DNA of 64,000 nucleotides from contig VZRS01008236.1 of assembly GCA_013398055.1 (NCBI GenBank), positions 1 to 64,000 on the forward strand, read 5' to 3'. This document shows positions 49,751 to 61,500 of the stretch, in pieces. Every line of letters begins with the position of its first letter. Position 1 is the stretch's first letter. Made by a program: the position numbers and the translations under genes. Below the pieces are notes generated by a model. That model saw nothing but the letters and a program-made list of their open reading frames with translations, ran no database searches and was not told the origin of the DNA. The DNA is from Ifrita kowaldi (taxonomy: Eukaryota > Chordata > Aves > Passeriformes > Cinclosomatidae).

Positions 49751-52700
49751 ACCACAAACCATTCTCTGGAAAGTTTCAGCTCTTTGTTTCTAGATATCAC
49801 TGAAGGGGCATTTGTCAAGCTTTTTTCAGCTTTAGTTTACTTAATCTTAGTTCACTTCTTTGCTGAATAGTAAATCAGTGTTGGAAAAGGTTTGTAAATG
49901 TAATGGCAAAAAGCACATTATTTAATGAAAAAATATTAATAGATAATTAGGTTAGAAATCAAGTCAAATTTTAAGACAAAATTGTGAACCATGAGTATAG
50001 AGCCTGAATGGTTTAGTCATAGCTTCAAAAGATTCTTCTGTAGCTATCACTTTTCCAAAATTCAGTTATTGTTCTTTGGACAGAGTTATGTTTGTGTTTA
50101 TGGTCTTATGTTGTCTGCCAGATTCCAATCTAAATAATTGAATTTGCATACATCAGATTTTCTGTGATGTTTCACATTGTTGCCCATTTCCCTCTCAAAG
50201 GCTTTCATAAGAATAAGAAAATGACAAAGTTCTGTTATGTTGCTAATGATGTCAAAACAGCTATAGTTCAATGATGAAGTAATTGTCTTTTCTGGTAGGT
50301 ATAGATACAGACACATTGATTCACCAACACATTTTGTATCCTTTACCAGTGAAAAGCATGAACAGGATGGTCATAATTGATGAATACTTATGTAATTCCT
50401 GATCTATAAGATAAGTGAATACATGCTGCCCTCCAATTTCCATTTCCACTTTTGCCCACTGATTCATTTCTTCAAGACTTATTTTAACAGTCAGCACTAG
50501 TCTGACAAAGAAGAGGCAATACCAGCAAAAATTTAAGATCTAGTATTAATAGTTGTATTTTTAGAATTTATAGTTTACTGTAATAGTCTAAAGTTAAAAT
50601 CTTATCATTTTGGCACATCTTACATTCATGTCGTTCTAGTGCCAGCTCTGTTCCCTGTATCTCCAAAAGGTGGTTACAGCTTTTCTCCTGGTGATATAAA
50701 TTATGGCAAAATAAATGTAAATCAGGATTTCTTGAAAAGGGAAACCTCTCTGAGTATAGCAGGACTGAAACAACCATGATTGATAGAAACATGCAGGGTT
50801 TGATCTTTTTTCCATGGAAGCAAATTGGGTTATAATCTAAGTGATTTTATAGGCATGTGTCAAGTGGAATTTTTTATTTTCACAGTACATAGTGAAGTGA
50901 ACTGTATTAAACTGATTTCCTCATGTGCTAATTAATTTGATTTTTCTAACCAAATACTTCAAAGGAAATTAATGAAATTAATATCCCCACAGAGTGACAG
51001 GTTTCTCACTCATTGTTTTAAACAGCTATCTGTCTCCTTCCCTCTGGTTTTGCCTGTATCCCAAAAACATCTTCAGTCTATGTGGATAGATTGCCCTTAG
51101 AGTAATGCAGTGACTCAATCCCACACAGACAGCTGAGAAACACCCTCGAGACTTTCTCCAGAGGACATCTAGATGTAAGTGGTCTAACTCTGCTGATCAT
51201 GATTTGTCCCTGGAAATGTCATATTTGAAAGTTCACTGAGTCTGCTGGCAAAGACATCCATGCCTTTGTTAGATTTCATCAGAGGCTGGAAGGGTGGTAC
51301 ATTTGCTATTGTGCTGCAAGTTTGAGGAAGACAGGACCCCATCTCTTGGAAGCATAATGATGAGTCAGACAGAACTTTAAAATCCCTCGTGTGACATGGG
51401 GGAAAATGAGTAGAGATAAAAAACCATTTTTTTTTTCATGCCCAAAGCCAAAAAAGTCTCCTAAATCAAAACAAGTTTTTTCTAGAAAATAGTTTTCCTT
51501 ACTTCTTCACAGTCAAAGGAAGGGAATTGGAAATCGATGATCCATGAAAAGATATATTTTTAGAAACATATTAAACTACAGGAAGACAGAATTCTGTTGA
51601 GATCTGAAATGCTGGTACAGTGGCTTATTTGCAAGAGGAAGAAACACATTCCTTTCACCTTCCAATTTTGCCACAGAGATGGGCAGGGGTTTTTAAACCT
51701 AATTTTAAAGATAATTTGAGTTTATTTTTTGTAATGTATTAAAGTTAAGACAGATTATATCAGTCTATTTAAAACCATTGTTTTATTGATCAAAATTCTG
51801 TATTGAAAGATTTTTCTGGCTGTTGTTGGGTTTTTTTTTTCCAAGTGATTGCATTCTCTTTACAAATAAAACGATATAAAGGATCATTTCCTGAACAGCT
51901 GGAGTACATCTCAGCACATATTTTATCCCAGCCATCCAAGAAGTGCAAGCAATTCAGATTCTGAAAACGTACATTGATGCCCATCAAACTCAACATCTCC
52001 TAAGGAAAAAATAATGAGTTGACTCTGATTTTTCATTTTAAGCAGGTAGCACTCACCAGAAGGGGTGAGACCCGGTGTAGAACATGGAGTTTACTGCTGA
52101 AGGGAATTCAGAAGATCTTCATCAAAGACAGTGAGGCAATCAGAAAGCTGTTGTTGGTTATTTTATTAGAGCACAGCAACTTATCATTTCATTCATTACA
52201 CGTTCTTAGTGTCACCCAGTGAGAATTATCTGGAATTATATGAGCACCAATGACTCTCTTTTCTTCACTCTTCATCCTCCTTCCCTTGCAGCTTTTCATA
52301 ACACAAGTTATCTGTTATCCCTCAGGGCATCTTTCTGCTCTACCACAACCAATGAAAACATAAAGGCATTCCCGTTCCTAAAGAAAACTATTCAGAGAAC
52401 TCCAGCCGTATAAATACTCAGGGCTAGCTCACAGAGGGAATTTGTTTTTTGCAAGTTCTAATTGGTGAGATCCCCACCAGAGGTGCAGAGGTGTGCAGGG
52501 AGCAGAGCCAGCTGGGCAGCAGGGCCAGGGCAGAGCTGTTTGAACCAGGCTCTGAACGACGCTGAGCTGTCTCATGTGGCTTCACCACTTTGATCTCTGA
52601 GAGCTCAGATCCCTGCACCGCACCACACACTACAGCTTATGTACAAGCCCTTGCAAGCCAAGAAAGCTCCCTAATTAACAAGCAAAGAACAATCACTACT

Positions 52701-54990
52701 AGAAAGAAGTTGACTAATTCAAATATCAAGCCAAGATTTAACAGGAATCCTGTGCCATATGTACTATTTAATAAAAAAGGTTTGTGTGCTATTTTCCAAC
52801 ATTGCCTGCAACATTCTGTAAACACCTGGCCACATGTTTTACTTTCTAAGAGTAACTGTCGTAACTACAGAGGCTTCCTTTTGAATCTAGCTTCAGTATT
52901 GGATCATAAATATTGGATCATAAAAGTTGTTCTGTTGCTGCACTCCATAGCTCATCTCAATTAGAAAATTGTGTTGACAGCAGCTTAGGAGTGGATGAAT
53001 TTTCAGTTCTCTATTCTCCTTTTCAGGAAAATACATACTGCTACACGTGATATTGCCCTGCTGCAGAGGCATTGGTGCTTCTTCCTGTCTACTAGAAAAA
53101 TGTTACCTGGTAACATTTGACTCTTTCATGGTCACTTTTCATGAGCTCTTCACAGTCATTTGCATGGACAAGTAATATATCAAAATATTCCTTTCCCAGA
53201 CAGCCTTCTAAATGAGGAGCTCCTGGTTTATAACTAAGCTTATTTTAGCTCCTACATGCATGATCTTCTACCCTGTTCCTACAGTTCCCAGGCAATTGCA
53301 CATAACATACTCTATCTCCTCATATGCATTAATGTACCCCAACCTTGTGTTAGTAGCAGTTCCTGTTAGGATAGTCCTGCTCTTTTGGTCCATTTCATTA
53401 ATAATTCTAAATAAATTCAAACTCAAAGTTGATATTTGAGTGACTACATTAACAAGAACCTTCTAGACTCATACTTTCTCTGCCAAGACAACCCACCCAT
53501 GTGTCCCATCATTCCTAATCAATTTAGATGTTGTGTTAGCAATTTCTGTCTTCTCATGTTGCTGTATGTTCTATTAAAGCCCATATTCAAAACTGTCACC
53601 ATAATAAAACACACTCAGGTGTTTGACTCTAATCAGATATGATTTATACAGGACAAGTACTTCAAGATCAGCAACACCTCTTTAAAAAAACATTTCAAAG
53701 GTTTTAGAAACATGAGTGGGAACTATTTTTATTTATTTTCTGGTCTCTTTGCCTAGGGAAATGAGTGCATTAGCTACCAAGAAATCAATTACCAAGACTT
53801 CTAAGGGAGAGAAAAATTAAAAGAATAAATATGAAACACCAAAATGATCCAAACATACTCCTGATACAAGATTGTCTCAGCTTTAACTCCCAGTGTCCTG
53901 GAATTTCACAGCACTGTTCTCCCAGAATACAACCCTCATCTTGAGAAGCTTCTTTTGCTGACGCTCACTGATTGCATTTATGCATTTGTTATTTATGTTC
54001 TGCTTGGAATGGTTACAAAATTATAAGCCATGATTATGTTTCTGAGGTATCTATCTAAAAGTTATCTCCCACAATAGACACCAGGGTGTTTGATAATAAC
54101 AAGGAACCAAATGAAAGCCTTTGTTGTAAAATGTATAATGGTTTGTCTTTAGTGCAAAAAGGGTGTATAAAGTCTGTTAGTAGAGTAGCTGAAAAACAAC
54201 AAAGCCTAACAAAGCAAAAAGTAAAAAACCCTTCATAATAAGGTAGTACAGTGGGTGTTTAAACAAAACAAATGACAAAAAGCCCCCCAAACCCTAAACA
54301 AGACAAACTTACAAAAACCCCAGATATTTTCAGGTGAAGACACCTTATGAGGCATTGCTGAAATCCAGCTCTGCTTTCTACAATTTTTTTTAAAATTAAC
54401 ATTTCAGAACCCTGTGACCCTAATAATGTTGTTGATGAAAGAACATATATTAGCCAGCAGAATAATACAGTGCAAGCCTGCTACAAAGAATGTGCAGATG
54501 AGCTGTTTCTACAAAGAATAGTGAGAAAAGAATACTGACCTTTTCATTTATCCAATTCTTACCAAATGAGAGGCGTGGTCTGTATAAAAGTTGCTAGTTT
54601 TGATTTATGAAAATACTTATATAATATTAATAATATTGTTAATTAATTTTTTTTACTTAATGTGCATATCCTATATTTCTTATAATATTTGTAAATTCCC
54701 TGCCCTTGTTTTAGAGAGATGCATCTCCTTAAAAAAGAGGTTTAACTGATCTCTCTCTTTCTAACCCTGAAGAGCCCTGCAGACTGGGAAGATTTGGTAT
54801 TTAAAGCTGCACTATCTGGTACATATAAATCTTGTATTATCAGGGATGAATCTTTAGGAACAAAGCAGAAATTTCACATTCAGAGGAGAGAGGAGTAATT
54901 TCACTGAAAGGCTGAAGCATTTAAAAAGTAATAAATCATTTTAATAACTACCTAATCGTAGACATTACAGAGTGTTCTCTAATTATTAAT
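49751..54990. other. Intergenic, no gene seen
   Basis: AT-rich sequence with a small GC-richer patch at 52460-52640. The largest frame is 52590-52964 (+, 124 codons), without a recognisable domain. A 14-mer (tattggatcataaa) is repeated in tandem near 52897-52924. No interspersed repeat was recognised by eye. Confidence 0.55.
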
Positions 54991-56597
54991 CCACTATAGA
55001 CATATTCACTGCTCTGAGAAAGAAAGACGTTTTGGTGCATAACTTCCTCCAGTTTGATAAGGTCATAGTTCTTCATTATTTCTGATCTGAGATTTGGCAC
55101 GGAAGAGGTTCTCTCATGTCTTTGCTGCCTTCTTCTGCTTGGCTATTTTAGATTATGTATATCTTCCCCTTGCTTCGCTGTGCAGTAAGGCAGATGCTGA
55201 TATCAGATATTAATTTTTCTGGTCTGTCACCCCTCGAAGTTCTGGTACATCAATAATTCCCTTTTGCTTTCTTATCTGCAATTTCCTTTCTTTCTAGGCT
55301 GCTCCAAGTCTCAGTCTTTTGTCTTTACGCCATGTATTATTTCTGCTATGTATATTCAAACTTTTTAAAAGATATAACGTTCCTTACCAAAAATTCTTTA
55401 TTCAAGATTTTTGCTAAGGGACAACAAATCCATAATGTCTCTCCTATGTCCTGATTCAAAACATAATCAGAATTTATGTCTGAGCTTTGGCTCTATTATG
55501 AAAGGCTTCAATAAAGATACCTAAATGCTGCATAGTGCTCAAATGAAGAACTTCTGCTTTGGACTGAAGAAATTTTAAAGAACATGGAAGTTTTGCTGTG
55601 AAGGATCAATCTTTGTATTTTACCCAAATAGTTCAATCTCACAATACAGAAATGTCATGCTGCAGAGTCTACCCACTGGTCAGCCTGGGAATTCAACTGT
55701 CTTTGTGAAGAATTTAGAATGAAGAATTCTGATACTNNNNNNNNNNNNNNNNNNNNNNNNNNNNNNNNNNNNNNNNNNNNNNNNNNNNNNNNNNNNNNNN
55801 NNNNNNNNNNNNNNNNNNNNNNNNNNNNNNNNNNNNNNNNNNNNNNNNNNNNNNNNNNNNNNNNNNNNNNNNNNNNNNNNNNNNNNNNNNNNNNNNNNNN
55901 NNNNNNNNNNNNNNNNNNNNNNNNNNNNNNNNNNNNNNNNNNNNNNNNNNNNNNNNNNNNNNNNNNNNNNNNNNNNNNNNNNNNNNNNNNNNNNNNNNNN
56001 NNNNNNNNNNNNNNNNNNNNNNNNNNNNNNNNNNNNNNNNNNNNNNNNNNNNNNNNNNNNNNNNNNNNNNNNNNNNNNNNNNNNNNNNNNNNNNNNNNNN
56101 NNNNNNNNNNNNNNNNNNNNNNNNNNNNNNNNNNNNNNNNNNNNNNNNNNNNNNNNNNNNNNNNNNNNNNNNNNNNNNNNNNNNNNNNNNNNNNNNNNNN
56201 NNNNNNNNNNNNNNNNNNNNNNNNNNNNNNNNNNNNNNNNNNNNNNNNNNNNNNNNNNNNNNNNNNNNNNNNNNNNNNNNNNNNNNNNNNNNNNNNNNNN
56301 NNNNNNNNNNNNNNNNNNNNNNNNNNNNNNNNNNNNNNNNNNNNNNNNNNNNNNNNNNNNNNNNNNNNNNNNNNNNNNNNNNNNNNNNNNNNNNNNNNNN
56401 NNNNNNNNNNNAAAAAGAAGAAAGACAGGCTGCTGTCACCCCAAGACACAGGCTTGTGTGGATTTCATGAAAACAGGCTGTTAAAAGAGGAGAGGCTGCC
56501 TATGAGTGCCTTGACTGACAGATGGGCTGGTGTCCTTTACGGACTCTGTTAGACATGAAAGAATTCATAGCTTATAACATGCAGGTGTGTGTATACA
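54991..56597. repeat. Duplicated segment, copy A (contains the N gap)
   Basis: Bases 54991-55736 equal 56599-57344 with a constant offset of 1608 and no difference that I could find. Bases 56424-56597 equal 58323-58496 with a constant offset of 1899 and one difference (G at 56548, C at 58447). The middle is replaced by 675 Ns plus 12 A/G-rich bases. The near-identity and position next to gaps point to an assembly duplication. No gene is recognised inside. Confidence 0.93.
55737..56411. other. Assembly gap (675 N)
   Basis: A run of unknown bases. The matching part of copy B suggests what belongs here: 57345-58322, 978 bases including the hexamer microsatellite. The gap plus the 12 residual bases is therefore about 290 bases too short if the copies are equivalent. 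Open frames crossing the gap are meaningless. Confidence 0.98.
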
Positions 56598-56598
56598 N
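56598..56598. other. Single-N join between the two copies
   Basis: One N separates the end of copy A, inside its TA/CA-rich boundary, from the start of copy B. Single Ns of this kind are typical of contig joins or gap filling with overlapping sequence. Confidence 0.9.
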
Positions 56599-58496
56599 CC
56601 ACTATAGACATATTCACTGCTCTGAGAAAGAAAGACGTTTTGGTGCATAACTTCCTCCAGTTTGATAAGGTCATAGTTCTTCATTATTTCTGATCTGAGA
56701 TTTGGCACGGAAGAGGTTCTCTCATGTCTTTGCTGCCTTCTTCTGCTTGGCTATTTTAGATTATGTATATCTTCCCCTTGCTTCGCTGTGCAGTAAGGCA
56801 GATGCTGATATCAGATATTAATTTTTCTGGTCTGTCACCCCTCGAAGTTCTGGTACATCAATAATTCCCTTTTGCTTTCTTATCTGCAATTTCCTTTCTT
56901 TCTAGGCTGCTCCAAGTCTCAGTCTTTTGTCTTTACGCCATGTATTATTTCTGCTATGTATATTCAAACTTTTTAAAAGATATAACGTTCCTTACCAAAA
57001 ATTCTTTATTCAAGATTTTTGCTAAGGGACAACAAATCCATAATGTCTCTCCTATGTCCTGATTCAAAACATAATCAGAATTTATGTCTGAGCTTTGGCT
57101 CTATTATGAAAGGCTTCAATAAAGATACCTAAATGCTGCATAGTGCTCAAATGAAGAACTTCTGCTTTGGACTGAAGAAATTTTAAAGAACATGGAAGTT
57201 TTGCTGTGAAGGATCAATCTTTGTATTTTACCCAAATAGTTCAATCTCACAATACAGAAATGTCATGCTGCAGAGTCTACCCACTGGTCAGCCTGGGAAT
57301 TCAACTGTCTTTGTGAAGAATTTAGAATGAAGAATTCTGATACTATTACAATTTTATCCTCTTTGTCTATGAAAATATTGCAGTAAGAGTTTAACTACAG
57401 CTCTTCATACTTATTTTCCCTATTTAATATCAATGCCTCTTTCATATATTATATACACATAACGCTATAAATCATAAGAAAATATCTTCTGGTCCCAAGG
57501 TCTCAATGATCAATAATAGCCTGAAATTAAAACACTCAAAGATAGTTTAAAGAGAATGAAGGTAGTGAGTAAAGTTGGTAAATTTAGTTCAAATGAATTT
57601 GAATTCATTTTATTAGAACATTATTAAATGCAGTATGATATTGCAAAGAGTCTGCTCAACGAGAATAAAAAAATATGAAAGTTTTGAAGAAATACTTGCA
57701 ATTGATCTACACCTAAAAAAATTTACAGTCTAACTAAACAATGCCAAACAAACAATGGGATAATAGATGGATGTGTCAGTATCTGACAAACCGTGACACA
57801 GCCACAGACCATCCCCTTGTAACCAGCATTTTAGTGCAAAGGTGCAGCAATGGCAGTGGTCCTGTTACAGGTGCAAGGATTATTTCTGTGATGGAAATCT
57901 GCAGCAGAGCTGGGATGTAAGGGCTGTCCTTCTTCCTTCATCGACAGCACGTGGTGCTTCACAGTCTTTCTTCATGGCTGAGTATTCAAACTGCCCTTCC
58001 CTTTGGAAATGCACCCTTGGTCAAAACAGTTTCGCCCAGGCGATGGGGGAAACTGTTGTGGGGGAAAAAAAAGAGATGTGCTCAATTTTGTTCAGATTTA
58101 GAGGGAACTAATCTTTTTTACATGGTAAGTGTTGCTGAAATGGTCTCAGCAGGAGGAATCCAGGCTGACAGAGCCACCTGTGGAAAGGTGCATGTGTGCT
58201 GTGACTTATCAGCTGTTTGGAGAATTGCAGCCAGATTCAGCAAAGAGGGAAAAAAGAAAAAGAAAAAGAAAAAGAAAAAGAAAAAGAAAAAGAAAAAGAA
58301 AAAGAAAAAGAAAAAGAAAAAGGACAGGCTGCTGTCACCCCAAGACACAGGCTTGTGTGGATTTCATGAAAACAGGCTGTTAAAAGAGGAGAGGCTGCCT
58401 ATGAGTGCCTTGACTGACAGATGGGCTGGTGTCCTTTACGGACTCTCTTAGACATGAAAGAATTCATAGCTTATAACATGCAGGTGTGTGTATACA
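56599..58496. repeat. Duplicated segment, copy B (complete)
   Basis: This is the complete 1,898-base copy of the duplicated segment. It begins ccactatagac, as at 54991, and ends at gtatac just before the TA/CA microsatellite. It contains the hexamer repeat at 58251-58322. Frames that run through it, including the Lys-rich frame ending at 58451, are driven by the microsatellite, and no real gene was recognised. Confidence 0.93.
58251..58322. repeat. (AAAAAG)12 hexanucleotide microsatellite
   Basis: Twelve perfect copies of AAAAAG (72 bases). A degenerate remnant of the same repeat borders the N gap at 56412-56423, suggesting that assembly of copy A failed here. Confidence 0.97.
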
Positions 58497-58549
58497 AATA
58501 TATATATATATATACACACATATATACACACACACACACATATATATAA
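58487..58549. repeat. Compound TA/CA alternating microsatellite
   Basis: The tract after gtgtgtgtatac continues as (TA)n, CACACA, TATATA, (CA)n and TATATATA, an almost uninterrupted alternation of purine and pyrimidine. It marks the right end of copy B of the duplicated segment. Confidence 0.95.
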
Positions 58550-61500
58550 TTATAGCTACAGCAAAAGCTGCAGAGGAGTCCACGCTCCAGAACCAGACAT
58601 TAAAAAAAAAAAAAAATCTTTATTTCTTATGCTTAGATTTTTCATCCGGAAACTTTTGGGAACAGCTCTTACAATTAATTAATTGTGTACCTGTCAGAGT
58701 ACAAACAATGTCACCAACCCAAACTGCTGGTGAGCCATCCTGTGTGACCTGCTGGAGACCTGAGCTGTCCCCATACACCAGCAGATGGGTCATGGCCCAT
58801 GGCTCAGGGCACCATGTGGGGTGAATGGCACAGAAGGTGCTGTGGGGTGTGAGCAGGGGATGGTCAGTGGTAGCTCTGAGGGTCTGGTAGTGCCCTCAGG
58901 GCCCCAGTGTGGTCTTAAAAAAAACTGCTTTTCTGAGGAATGCTCAGTAAGCACAGATTAATGGCAGGTCTTTGGGAAACTGCATTTCTGAAATCTGTCT
59001 ATAAACTTTTTGTTTCATCCTTGGTCCCTGAGATGCACTTGAACTCCTCATGCAGAAATTTTATATTAAAAAATACCTTAGAGCAGTACACAAAATGAGA
59101 CATCTGGGAAAAAAAAAAAGAAAAACACTTTGCTTATTACCTAAAGAGCACATTTCAGTGTAAAATGCTTGATGAATATAGTCTCATCTGAGCCCTTTCT
59201 TCCAGCACCCAGTCCTACATGGTTACCCCTGTCCTTCAGAAACCAATGAACTTTGTTTGTATTACAAGATAGAATACTGAAAATTGAACATGGAAGCAGG
59301 CAGAAACTTGACAAGGCATCCAAGAGATGCTTTCAACTGTGGCTCGTACGTGATACTTTTGAAGCACCCCATCAACGTGCTCAGCTTGGCTGTGTGTAGA
59401 GGGAGTGCTTTGCTCTGCTGGCTGCAAAGGGAAGCAGCCAGCAGCCCTGTGTGTTATTCAGCTATGACAGAGATCCCAGCCTTAAATTCTCTCTCTGCAA
59501 TGACCTGTAATTCCAGCTGTCCGTTTGGACATGACTCTATCCTTTTTCTTGACAGATACATGCATAACTAGCTACTAAATCTCCACACACACACACACAA
59601 GGATTTCCTAATACCCAGGAACAATTTTTGTACTTCTGTAGTAGTTTCACACGTGAAAAGTTCATACAGTTTGTAAAAAGCCTGCCTGTACCTTTTTCTT
59701 GGTAGCTGTAGACTCTGTACGACTAAATAAAGAAGAGGAACAGGAAAAAGCATCATACAAGGACAGAGTTACATGGTATTCATACAGAATTTGCAGAGAA
59801 CCAGGGTAAAAACATGACATCTCCTAAGTTAACCTCAAATGCAACATCATACATAGTTTTGCAGGGTCATGGAATAAATACTTAAATGCTTTCAAAATTA
59901 ACTGACAAAAGCAGCTCATGTTTTCTTCTAGATTAAATGATCATGCAAGGAAACATCCTGACTGGAATACTAATTGGGAAATAAGAATCAACTTTGAAAT
60001 TAAATGCAGCCAGCTGCTGCGACCTAATTCATAAAGAGATAAGCCTCCAAAAGATTTAGTAGTCCAGTTCAGAAGAGGTTTTTTTCGGCCTTTTTTACCT
60101 ATTTTTTTAAATTTTATTAATTTTTAAATTTTATATTTAATTTATTTTGAAACTTCAGCAATACTGTCCTGCAAAGATTTCCTTTTTCTTATTAAAGTTT
60201 ATTTCTGTTCCTAACTGCTACTTTCTATGCAAAACATTGTTTCTCCCACACCAAATTATAGTTCTTCCTCCTGTTATTGCAATTTCACACCACTTTCCCA
60301 CAGGATCACTCTTTAGCCTGGAGTTTCTCCTCAGCTGTAGTTCTGTAAATATGGTCATCTCTGTAGTCATTTATTAAAGCTCCAGTAAAAGATAATCTGC
60401 CTGCCTTAATTTTCTCCTAGGTTTTCTTGCTCAAACGAGTCGAAACACACCCATTTTTTACCCCTTCAATCTAAGTAATGCTTCATAAAAAATAAATAGA
60501 ACCCAAAGTTTCTTAAATAAAATCTCATAGTATGAAAATTTAGTTGTTGACTCATTTCACAAGTGTTATCTGGCCTTTAAGATGCAGAAATTTTGTCATC
60601 TGTTCTGCTGGGTCTTTGGCAAATTTGCAAACTACTCCCCTGTAGATTACGAGTAGCTAAGAAATACATGAGATCTACCACAGTAGGTTCAAATTTGCAA
60701 AATCAACCTGAGGTTTAGAAGCTTTCTTGCAGAGGATCTCAGGAAAATCAGAAAGGGGACAACCCAGTTAAGTTGGCAAAGTCTGCGCGAATCTTTGATT
60801 GTTGTCATAAGGGCGTTGGACGACGGACAGAGGACAAAACCCCCAGTATTCTAGTAAATGAGTCATCTGTAAACTTTCTCTGGGGCACAGCACAAAAATT
60901 CTGAGTAAATACCAGGTTTTGGACTCAGCATCATAGATGCTAATGAGCTTTGTCTTCCTTCTCAGCACAACATGGAAGGCTGAGTAATATCACTTCGGCT
61001 TTTAGTCCTCACCTCTTATGTCTGACACATGAGAAACACAATTTTGCTTGCAAGAAGGGGGTTTGCTTCACACTTGTTCCTGCAGTCCTCAAGAAATTAC
61101 TGCAGCGGTGACCTGTTCAATGCAGTGCTTTGAAACAGGCTTTCCTCCTCTCCCCTCATTATTTCTGTAAAGTGCACAGGATAAAAGCATAAACAAGAGA
61201 ATACACTTGCTTGGTTTGTAGAGGTATCGTGGGAGAAGTATTGAGTGGGGTTATTCCTTTTGCACACTAAACACCAGGATATCTTAAAAATTCTTCGTTC
61301 TCTTTTCTTTGAAGAAATAGGTCTTAAGAGGAAGGAGGATAAACCAGAGTAGAGCTGGAAATGAAAATGTCATTGGGAAAGGGAAAATATAGTGAGAATG
61401 GAGTCAAGAATTGTGTTTTCCTGTGTCCTGTCCAACCATTAAAAAATCTAAGTTATAAAAGGTGAGTGAACAAAAGCAAAAATCCATTAATTTTGCCTAA

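Noticed and set aside
55655..56552. Three long open frames of 241-277 codons
   Set aside because: They consist almost entirely of the N gap translated as unknown residues, so they are artefacts.
57951..58451. 166-codon open frame with a long lysine run
   Set aside because: The lysine tract is the translated AAAAAG microsatellite, and no start context, domain or homologous product is recognisable.
54991..58496. Direct repeats considered as a tandem gene duplication or mobile element with long terminal repeats
   Set aside because: Near-identity with Ns at both joins, no coding sequence and microsatellite borders fit an assembly duplication better.
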